A DNA stretch of 64,000 nt from Paracyclopina nana (Eukaryota > Arthropoda > Copepoda > Cyclopoida > Cyclopettidae): assembly GCA_019096065.1 (NCBI GenBank), contig JAGUCH010000003.1, positions 2,790,001 to 2,854,000 on the forward strand, in the 5' to 3' direction. The notes under the pieces were generated by a model. That model did not search any database. It was not told where the DNA came from and worked only from the letters and a program-made list of their open reading frames with translations. Shown piece after piece: positions 1 through 9,200 of this stretch. Each line of letters opens with the position of its first letter. Positions within the stretch are counted from its first letter, which is position 1. A program made the position numbers and the translations under genes.

Positions 1-227
1 TCCTGGTGCCTAGTTGTCTGATTCTGGGCTTGATTCTCAATATTGACAGCAGGCATGTTGCGATCCATAACTGGCTCATCATCCTTTAGGAGCTCACTAA
101 CCTCATGCTCGTTGAACTCTCCAGTCTTATCAGTCTCCATCATGGAGACCAATGCAGATTCTCCTTCCATGGATTCGGTGATCAGAGACATCCTTAGGTT
201 ATCGAGGCTATTCAAGCTATCGCTCAT
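1..227 (-). CDS. N-terminal part of an unknown acidic protein, cut by the left window edge
   Basis: An open frame starts with ATG at 227-225 and stays open to base 1, giving about 75 residues. The protein is rich in Ser, Asp, Glu and Met, begins MSDSLNSLDNLRMSLITE, and has no Cys, signal peptide or membrane span. The start is supported by a TATAAAA box about 40 bases upstream (263-269) and by the absence of any earlier in-frame ATG in that short leader. It is divergent from the spliced gene at 594. I do not recognise the family. The short acidic N-terminus could belong to a regulatory protein, but that is only a guess. Confidence 0.5.
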   Translation of the reverse strand, partial: MSDSLNSLDNLRMSLITESMEGESALVSMMETDKTGEFNEHEVSELLKDDEPVMDRNMPAVNIENQAQNQTTRHQ

Positions 228-254
228 TTCCAGACTGTTGCTGTAGGGCCGTAA

Positions 255-275
255 ACTGCCCTTTTTATACGCATC
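255..275 (-). promoter_or_regulatory. TATA-box core promoter for the leftmost gene
   Basis: On the - strand the bases 269-263 read TATAAAA in a GC-rich surround, about 40 bases before the ATG at 227, so the expected transcription start leaves a leader of only about 10-15 bases. Two perfect palindromes lie in the same divergent spacer: GCATTTAAATGC at 302-313 and GCGTGCGCGCACGC at 411-424; whether they bind anything is unknown. Confidence 0.6.
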
Positions 276-593
276 TTTACAGGTATGCCCCACACTCTCG
301 GGCATTTAAATGCGTGGGTTGTCCCTTTTTTAAAAAACCCAAGGTCATTTTTTGTCTAGGTAAAAAAGAACAAGGTAACAGGACTTATACCACTTCCTTA
401 TAAGATGGGCGCGTGCGCGCACGCTCATCGTTAAGTCGCACGGACATTTTTGACTTCCTAGGTCGAGAAACGTAGCGAGGGTGCAACAGGCAGTTGCAAC
501 TCTCAGCTTTCACTTAATGTTGATCATTCTCCCATCGGACTTCGTCCAAGCTGGTCACTTTTCTAGAGATATTCCAATCCCAATCAACCCGCG

Positions 594-1645
594 ATGGTCA
601 TTTTAGCCTGGGTTTCTCTAACTCCAGAGGGCAGCTCTACAGAGGCTCCCACTGAGGTTCCAATCCAGCCATCAACGGTGGATCCTGCGCTAGTGGATTC
701 TCAAACCATGGGCCCAGTAGGTCCTACTGTTGCTATTCCTGAGAGTGGCATTTCTGAAGCTGAGGGTGGACCTGGATTTGACCCAGCTCCTGTCGATCCC
801 TTTGAAGTGGAGGTGTTTAACCCCCGAGATTTAATGCCAGCGGTACCAAATGGTTATCGTCCCGTTGCCCCTCAGAGGGACTGGATCGATGAGGTTTTCA
901 ATTATCACCGATATGGTGTAATGGGGTGGATCGGTCTTGGAGCGTCCATTGGGATGGCTTTGGTAAGTTCAACCTTATAGCTAGTTTTGCAACTATGGCC
1001 AAACTTTTATTTACCACCTTCTTTCTTACAGATTTTGCTTGGCATGTTGGTGTACTTCTGCGTGTGGACGTCACGATGGTGCCGAAGGTTCGTGGCCACG
1101 TTTCGAGCTATTCGTACGGAGCCATCGACTGCAAGTGGAGCCATGCAAATGCTTCCCACAAAGGCCCCATCAGAGCATGCAGCGGTATTTCACTGCTGTA
1201 CCCCAGAGGTCCGAGCTTTGCCACCAGCCCCGATTATGCGTGACCCTGATGTCCATTCGCTCCAAATGGCAATGGCTGCCATGGACCCCTATGGAACACT
1301 ACGCCGGAATCCCAGCATCATGTCCGGGCTGGCCCACATCTATGACGTCCCTAATCCCAAGGGCTGGGTAAGGACCTATCAATTTATGAACTGTAAACAG
1401 GTTACTCATGTACTCTTTTTCATGCACCTTTTCAGGTACCTGTTACTGAAGGGTGCGGGCCGCGGACTTTGAAGAGACGATCTCGCCGGGCTCGAGCCCG
1501 AGATAACCGTCGCTTGGATTCGGCAGCAGATTCCATTCCGGACAAAGACGAAGTCAATGAGGCTGAACCTCTCTCAATCGCAGATGAGGACCAGGATTCG
1601 GCTGGATCAAAGGCTTCCCAAGACGTCAACAGCGATGCCAACTAA
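594..1645 (+). CDS. Unknown single-pass membrane protein, three exons
   Basis: Exons 594-962, 1032-1367 and 1436-1645 join in phase 0 with GT-AG introns of 69 and 68 bp. The ATG at 594 has a good context (GCGATGG). The product is about 304 aa: a short hydrophobic N-terminus (MVILAWVSL), about 100 Pro/Thr/Glu-rich residues, one membrane span formed exactly across the first exon junction (WIGLGASIGMAL then ILLGMLVYFCVW), a basic stretch after it, and a C-terminal tail with a dense basic patch (KRRSRRARARDNRR) followed by an acidic, Ser-rich end. This predicts a type I topology with a roughly 185-residue cytoplasmic tail. Its neighbour at 2128 has the same plan. No family recognised; viral or transposon-borne origin is possible but unproven. 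Confidence 0.55.
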
Positions 1646-1946
1646 GGATCGCCACAAACTTATTGCAAGACGAGAAACGCTCTCTTTTCGCACGTATTTA
1701 AGCGCGTTTTTCTGTAACTTTTGCACTTTGTTCTTCTTATCGCGTGCCAATTCTCACTTTATACTTGCATTTCCCGCAGTCTTCGCGGACTTTTCCGCTT
1801 TTTCGAGATCTCACAGACTTTTCGAGGCTTCGCAGACTTCTTTAAAGCCGGCTTTTTGCACTTGCACTCGTCTTGTTTTTATTTTGATCTCAAAGCTTCC
1901 AATATACTCGAGTATATACTATAGTACTTGTATTCTATATATATGT

Positions 1947-1952
1947 AATAAA
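1947..1952 (+). terminator. Poly(A) signal AATAAA of the 594-1645 gene
   Basis: Canonical AATAAA about 300 bases after the stop codon, in an AT-rich stretch and before the next gene. Confidence 0.5.
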
Positions 1953-2127
1953 GAATTCGACTTCAAGTGGGGTAGCAGGTATTAGCGAAGCCGTTATCTT
2001 CATCTGACAGCGCTCCCAGGCTTTACGTAGAGGCGCGTAATAAAAAGAGGCTTTTTTACACGAAATTTGGCCGATTTCAGACCAGATTTTTCTGGTAGCG
2101 CGCCTTGTTTACTAAAAAGTCCAAAAC

Positions 2128-2666
2128 ATGGCGGGCTTCCTACACGGCTTGTTCGTAAGTTTTTATTTCGATTAAAATCCGGTGAATCCTTTCGCTAAAC
2201 TGTATCTTTTTCATTGGGAATGCAGAATCCTTCTACAACAACGGTGGCGCCAGCCACCGAGGCTCCCGTAGGGGCGCCCCCCGCGGCCGAGTCCGCGGCG
2301 GGGTGGCCCCAGCCACCTGCGGCCCCGCCCGCAGCCCCTTTGGGCCATCAGGAGGCGTGCCCTCCCTGCCCCGTTCAGGGCTTCGTAAGTGCATTATTCG
2401 TTATCTATTTGGTCAAAGCTCGACTTTTTCTCGTATTACAGGCCGAAGAGATCCTCTAGGGCGTGGCCCTGAACGTGGCAGGGGCAGCCACGTATTACGT
2501 GGTGGTGCTCCCCGCCCTCGTCTGGGTCCACCGGACGAAGCCGAGAGGCCTCTACCGGCTTGTCAGCCGCGTGTGGGCGGAGCCCGAGGACCTCCCCCGC
2601 ATCAGTGCGTGGGTCCTCCGCCTTTTGGGCGTGGCGGAGGCGGACCCCCTCGAAGGAGTCGTCTAG
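2128..2666 (+). CDS. Unknown small Pro/Ala-rich membrane protein with alternative acceptors
   Basis: Exon 1 is 2128-2154 (ATG in the context CAAAACATGG, nine codons), exon 2 is 2226-2384, exon 3 is 2460-2666. All junctions are phase 0; both donors read TTC then GTAAGT. The product of about 131 aa has a Thr/Ala/Pro-rich N-terminal half, one hydrophobic span (ALNVAGAATYYVVVLPALVW) and a basic C-terminal tail. A second acceptor 18 bases earlier (CAG at 2439-2441) would add five codons and then meet TAG at 2457-2459, which is itself the AG of the downstream acceptor. A further intron probably spans 2666-2727, splitting the stop codon. The exons are much richer in GC than the flanks. The plan resembles the gene at 594. 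No family recognised. Confidence 0.5.
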
Positions 2667-2828
2667 TAAGTCTAACTTAATCACTTAAGCCATCACGGCT
2701 TCACTATATTCATCTTGTCTTTTGCAGAACTCGTCGTGTTCCCGGTAGGCCACCGCACCGGCCAGGGCTGGCCCCAACGTGGCCCAAGGCCAGCCCGCCC
2801 CCCTCGCCAGGAGGCCTCCCATTGGGAC

Positions 2829-2834
2829 AATAAA
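2829..2834 (+). terminator. Poly(A) signal AATAAA of the 2128-2666 gene
   Basis: AATAAA about 100 bases after the probable 3'-UTR exon begins at 2728; GC content drops sharply just afterwards, so this is a sensible transcript end. Confidence 0.5.
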
Positions 2835-3116
2835 GTCCACGTTCATTGTACTTTTGTGTCTACTGTGTTTACCGCAACTCATTTCGCGTTTACCTCAGCA
2901 GATAGTTCAGCCTTATGAAGCTCAGCACCTTTCTAGTCAAGTTCAGCAGTTCATTATCATAGCCAAGCACATTTCGAGTCCAGTTTTTTACATTTCATGG
3001 CCAAAAGGACCGTAGACCATATCTCAGGTGTCAAGAATTGCATTTTAATTGCATAATTAATCATTAGCGAATCATTAGCGGCCCAAATCCACAGATTCGG
3101 GCCTGTAAATAAGCTA

Positions 3117-4215
3117 GCATTCCAGCTCGACCTTGACGGCCTTGACACTGCAAACGATGCTTCAATGTTCAAGAAAAGCGTTTACTATAGCCCTGCATTC
3201 CGGCTCGGGCTTGATGCAGCACCATATTTGAGTGTCTGCGATTACTACCGGCCAAGCGTTGGTGCTTATGGGCTACCAATGCCAATTTGGCATCCTTTTT
3301 TCCTTGGGCATTCCGGCTCGGCCTTGAGTGCGGCGAAGGAAACGTAGTCCCTACAGGACTGGAAAACCGGCCGTATGTCATTGCACATAGCAAAAGCAAG
3401 CTCAAGCACTAGGCAATGGCACAATATTCTTTTCCATATCAGGCTAGAAGACGTGTATTTTTCATTTTCTCACATGTCAGTCTACAATGTGTGCTGACCT
3501 AGCTTGTTTTGCTAGTGCTGTGTTTAGCGTAAATTGAATTCTCCACCAAAAAAGAGGGGATTCATGTGGCAACTGCAAGATAGCCACATTTCAGCACTTC
3601 TTTTATTTAACAATATGCCTAATCTTTGTGCACTTTGAACCTTTTCTTCTGTTAGTCCATCTGGCGATCATTAGCGGTATCATTATAACATTAGTCATTT
3701 TCATTCTCTTGACTTTTATGCAACGTTTTATTTTATTCCTTGTACCCGCCTAATAAATCCCGGAATTTGGGTCACCACTCGAGTCAAGTATGGCCATTTT
3801 TGAGTTTAGATAAGTTCAAAAACCTTCCCAGGTGAATTGTAGGTGCACCGGCGGTTCCACTCTTCATTGTTCGTTTTAGCCTTGGGCAAAACGTTTTTAG
3901 TTCGTGGTTAGGCGCATGGTGGCGCCACCATTCTACATCTCCAAGCGAAGCCGCTCAAACTGGATTTTTCTAGTGTGGGAGCGTCTCTGGATTTTTGTTC
4001 CATAACAACTTTTTGCCCCCCTTGGAGTCGGGTATCTGTTCAACAGAAACTGGCTCAGCGTCTTTGCGCCATGCAACTCACATTTCAGTCTATCTTGCTC
4101 AAATGTTTTTTGTCTAGCCATTTTGAACAGACTCATCGATTACGTTTTTATCTGTTATCACTGAATTGCATAGCTATTATAGCTCTGCATTCCAGCTCGG
4201 TCTTGATGCGTGCAT
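3117..4215 (+). repeat. Four dispersed copies of a CATTCC(A/G)GCTCG...CTTGA motif
   Basis: A motif of about 24 bases, GCATTCC(A/G)GCTCGG(N)CTTGA, begins at 3117, 3195, 3308 and 4187, always in the same direction. The copies near 3187 and 4179 share a longer stretch that also includes the preceding TATAGC(C/T)CT. The surrounding 2.9-5.0 kb has no convincing coding region. The repeats may be binding sites or remnants of tandem duplication in the untranslated end of the large retroelement to the right. Confidence 0.5.
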
Positions 4216-5054
4216 CAAGTTCGGGTGCTCATAGCCGAAATTAATTTAAAAGATTGAGGTTATCAGCACCGATCTTTTCAGCTAATTTCGGTTAGCACTA
4301 ATAATAAGATCCATAAAGCAAATTTTGCACCTTTATGTGCTAGTGTTCAGATTTATAGTTTTTGTGGCACTTTGCCATTTCCAGTTTTATCTAGAAATTT
4401 TGTTTACAATACTTTCTCAGAGCGCGAGTGCGCTCAAAATTTGTGAAATTTTTGGGGCGCAGGCTGCATTTCCTGCGGCTACGTATATATACTCCCCCCT
4501 CCACAATTTTCTGCATTTTGTGGGAACTTGTAGTGAGCAGTCACACAAAATTCAGGTAAGTATGTTTTCGAATCTTTAACTATAAAAGATTTAGCAGCTA
4601 GGCTAATTTTATTCAATTTTTTATTTGTACTATGGCGCCCGTGGGCACCCTCCATGATATCAAAAACCTAAATCGTGCCACTGTAAGGAAGGAAGGTCGG
4701 CACATACTAAATTTTATTTTTATTTAGAATTACGATTTCCAAAACAAGTTCAGTTGTCACACATAGACTGTTGTGGCAATCGAACTTAAAATGGTATTTT
4801 ATGGGGAAACACTTGTTCAACCCCCAAAATACCCCAGTGGTATCCAAAGCTGAAGAATTCACCAGCATATAGGATTTTTGTTGTCTTTATTAGCCACAAG
4901 GGAGCGGCCTATTCCAATAGAGAGTGGGTCCCCACATTTTGTTGAGGCAAGAAGGCCATAGTTTGGGCTGATTATTCGCCCAGGCACAAAGCTGTACTTA
5001 GTATTTCAAAATCCCTTTTAGGGAGATGAATCCCATTTTTGTACAGATTTCCAT

Positions 5055-6190
5055 GTTCCATCCTACTCAAAGTCCGGAGGCGTCACGCCTAGACCTGCGT
5101 TATGCAACCAGGTCAAGGTCGAGACACTCTGATATTATAGGCACAGTAGTCGTTGCAACAGAGTTTTTGTTTTATGGCATATGCTACTGTAGTATCGTTT
5201 CCATGCCAGAACATGTGTGATTTATAAACGTTCTTTTTTTTTTATCGATGCCCAATCCTCATTTCAGATGTTGTGCATTTTCCTAACTTCTTCTGAAAGT
5301 TTTCAATATCGTTCCAAGATTTTATATAGTAATGCGGCCAACACAAGTCCTCATGCGTATTGTGAGGTTTATTGTGTCCCACTTGCACAGTGCCTAGTGC
5401 CAACTTTTGCTGTACTAAGGTACGAATGTCCCAGTAGCTATCAATCCACGCAAGGCATGGAGTGGATAGCGGTTCCATTTGGACATAGCTCAGTGGAGCT
5501 TTAACCATAGTTTTCAAAGCATATCTATTCAGATGGGGCATTAGCCCCTCTGGTATTACGCCCATCTGCAACTTCCCTCTTGCATGGCGTGTTCATAGTA
5601 CTTTACTGTATATAACTTATATAACAGTTAACTTTATTCAGGCCAATCGGCCCATCGTCTATTGTAAGCTTGGCCTCCTACTATAGTAGTAAGGGGCAAG
5701 CACACGTAAGTACCGGTCAAATTTTGATTTGCATCGGTATTTGTCAGGAAACAGGACAAAATTATTTGTCCCATCAATATTGTAAAAATAACCTACGCAA
5801 ACTTCATTTATTTTGTCAAAGCAAGCGAGGTTTGGTTTGTTGTTGGATTGAACAATCCCTGGAGGAAGTCCAAATCCAGTGCCTTGTGGCCTATCATTTT
5901 TATACATACTTCTAGAACCGCTAACGAACTGCAGAGAGTATGTTTCGTTAGTTGTTTTCTTGCTGTCAATGTACTGTTCAGCAACTTATCACCTTTATGC
6001 ATATTGTACCTTACTGGCGGGCATGTGAAGAGACATTGCCCGTTCGTATCCATTTCTATGATCTTTTTGGCAAGTGGCCAAATTCAGGTCCGCAATCGAC
6101 ATTTTGCATTAACTTACTTTTGGGTGCGCTTGATTGGTAAAACGGTGCGCCCATATTGGACTGACAAAGTAAAGGTAGTGACCCCATAAA
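5055..6190 (-). pseudogene. Decayed ORF series downstream of pol, possibly env-like
   Basis: Three - strand ORFs of 81, 82 and 109 codons (6053-5808, 5907-5659, 5571-5242) and a further open stretch at about 5220-5100 look protein-like and Cys-rich, but lie in different frames and are interrupted by stops. Their place just 3' of the pol region of the large retroelement is where an envelope or accessory gene would sit. No furin-type site, fusion peptide or clear C-terminal membrane anchor was found, so the env reading is weak. It could also be a captured gene or chance ORFs. Confidence 0.25.
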
Positions 6191-6236
6191 ATATGGGCAC
6201 TAAGATTACCGTCATCACGTCCTTTCTTACGAATCT

Positions 6237-9200
6237 CTATTTAAACTTCTTAAAAGCTAGCTTGTATAGGTCATCATAGGTGAGACGCAGCCGCTTCATT
6301 TCATTTATGTTGCTATCATCTTGGTGATCCATGCCAGTCGCTTTAAGAAACTGAATATAATCAGGGACTGCAGCCATGTTTTTATTCAGTTTCCAATTAG
6401 GAATTACCTCTTCTAGTAACTCTCTCTCTTTTTGGTCTGGCCTTTGGTTCGTATTTGTAAACCTAACACGGGCGAATTCCTTGTCCTCCCGATCTAAAGG
6501 AGCTATTCGTGGAATATTAGGGAAGTATTTTTGTTCTTTACCAGCTTTACTTTTCTCTTTCCCATACTTTCTTATGCCCGCTAACCTTCTGTAATCTACA
6601 GTTTCTTTTCTCTCCCGCAGTTGTCGTCTGGGAAGGATCCGTATTGGAGTGGGCTCACTAATCTCAGGTTCAACTGTTGGTTGGACAGCGGCCGAGGATT
6701 CTGGTTCCTTTGGTTCGGCGAATGATGTGGCTGCCGAACTACTCGGCTGGTCAGAAGACACCAAAAGGTTCGTGTCAAGGAGCTGTTGAACATTCTGTGA
6801 AGGACTTGTATCCTGTTTAGTTGTCAATGCTGCTTCGGAACGAGTCAATGCTTCAGAGGGATCAGGCTGAGCAATCGCAGGAAGACCCGCAGGTACGTTC
6901 TTTTTATTATACTTTTGAAACCCTGCCAGGGAGCGATAATTAACGTTTTTTCTTCTTCTTAGGTTATGAGGAAGAAAACTTAATGGAGACAACTTTTCTG
7001 GTTCATACGGAGCCCGTACAACAGCCTCAGGTGGCTTCTGAGTACCCGGTTGTGGAACTACTGGGCCAGTTTGCCTGACAGTGGGGTGTGCAACCCCAGG
7101 AGTAGCTTGATGAGCAATGTGCTCCTTTTCAGTCATAGCCGGGTCACCCAAAGGTGTAACATCTGCTGAGGAGTGCTCAAGTACGTTCGTGCTTGGCACA
7201 ATTTGTGGTACTCCCGCATTTGGTAACTCACTATTACTAGGTTGCAAATCAGGTTTCCTTACTGGACTTTTCATTACAGTGTAACGAACTTGTGGCTCTC
7301 CTCCTTCAGCTCCGTAAATCTCCGGTTTCGGGGCACTGGGCCCTTCCATAGGGTTATCGATTGGTGGAGAGGGAGGCCGTTTACGTGGTGAAAGTTCTAA
7401 CTGGCGTCGTACGATATCGATTGCCCTTTGAACATTTTGTTTAATACTTTTTGTCAGCGGTGTACGCCGCAGATTACGGCGTGCCGTGTAATAAATTGTG
7501 GTAGTGTCATCACTATCACTACTTTCATTTTCATCATCTTGTGTATTTCCACCGAATGGATCAGTAGGCAGTGCTAGTTGCATGCCTTCTAGGCCAGCAG
7601 ATAATGATTCGAGGTCAGTATCAAATTTAGAAGGTACAATGAGGGAGGCTGCTTTTTCAACTACCTCTTCTATATTATCATTGTCCTTATTAGGAGTTGC
7701 GGACATACTTTGGTCAGGAGTATGATATTTCTCCGGACTTTCAGGTATATCTGCCACACGTTGATCACGGTATTGGCCACGAAAGGCCCACTTCACAGGG
7801 CTGACCCCTGCAAGTGTCCCTTCACTGACGTTCGAGCGATCAGGAGTACTAATATGGTCAGGTTTGACACTTGGTAAATTCGGGTATAATCTTTCTTGTT
7901 GGGCCATTTCAGCAAAAGTAGGAGGGCCACGTTGGCTCAAGGCCAGCATGTCCTCATAAAATGCTTCATTGGGCCCTGTATTTGCACTTAGTGCAATTGC
8001 TTGTTCAATAAAATCATCAGTGCCAGTGTCAGACAAAGAATCACTTGCTTCTTTGTGGAGAATATTATTACCAGCATTGTCAGCTAGGTATTTTTCTTCT
8101 AACTTCTTACGGTCATATTGTTCCCATTGCTTTTGCACGAGTTGTTTATTTTCCTCCTGTATTCGCAAAATATCTGAGGGCTTAAACAAGCTCGCTGCCT
8201 TTTGCATGAGAATAGAACCAGAGCGCTTATAGGTTTGGTGAATCGCACTTGGCTCTGTGTCCATTGATGTGGACTGTGAAATCAATGAACTTTGCGAGGC
8301 CACTATACTAGAGGCCTTTGTATGACCCCGCAAACTATAATCATGACTTTCAGGGGCTGCCCCTTCAAGAAATTCGATAACCTCATTCCTTGCTTTTTTA
8401 CGTAGAATTTCTTCCGGAGTGTAAGGTCGTTTCAAGAGGTTGGACAACTTTTCCGGAAGAAATCTATATAGTTCATGGAATCGATATAACTTGACATGAT
8501 CTAAGCTTACTTCACGAGTAAGCCCATCATAAAGGTATGGCTTTACAGTCACAGTCGAATGCTGTCCAATGTCAATAACTTCAAACAAATCATCCATAAA
8601 TTTATACCGTTGTTTATTTATGGGATGTTTTATAACTAACACTAATGATCCAATCTCTGGTTTAAAGGAAGGTCTTTCAGTAGCCTTCATTTTTTCTAAG
8701 TGGAACTGTTCTTCTAGATCATATTCACGCATGCGTTGACGCCATTCGGCTTTATGAATTTTGTCCTCGCTTTCACTAAGTATTTCAAACACATCCCGTC
8801 CTAAATGATAGGTCGGCATTTTATCAAAGAATAATGAAAAAGGTGTGGGAGTAATCTTCACTCCTTTATCATCAGTATATGCCAAATAAGTGAGGGGTCG
8901 GTTATTTATTGCGTAAATAGACGTCTTAAACACATCGCATAATCTCATATTATATGAGTTAGAGTTTAGGACTAATGCACTCCTTATTATTCGTATAGCA
9001 TTTTCAGCGTAAGCGTTCGAATGCTTGTATGGCGATAAGGTTCGATAATGACATAACTCCTTAATTTTATAACGATCAACAAGGCGTTGGAGGGCCTTAT
9101 TAGTCGTTAGCTGGGCACCATTATCTGCAAGTAATGTTTTTGGCACCCCAAACAAAGAAATTACTTCTTCCATAGCATTCGCTACCTGCTTATATTTAGC

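Noticed and set aside
2303..2680. Arg/Gly-rich open frame of 125 codons overlapping the small membrane-protein gene
   Set aside because: It stays open across the splice, but the region is so GC-rich that stop codons are rare; there is no ATG start or known domain.
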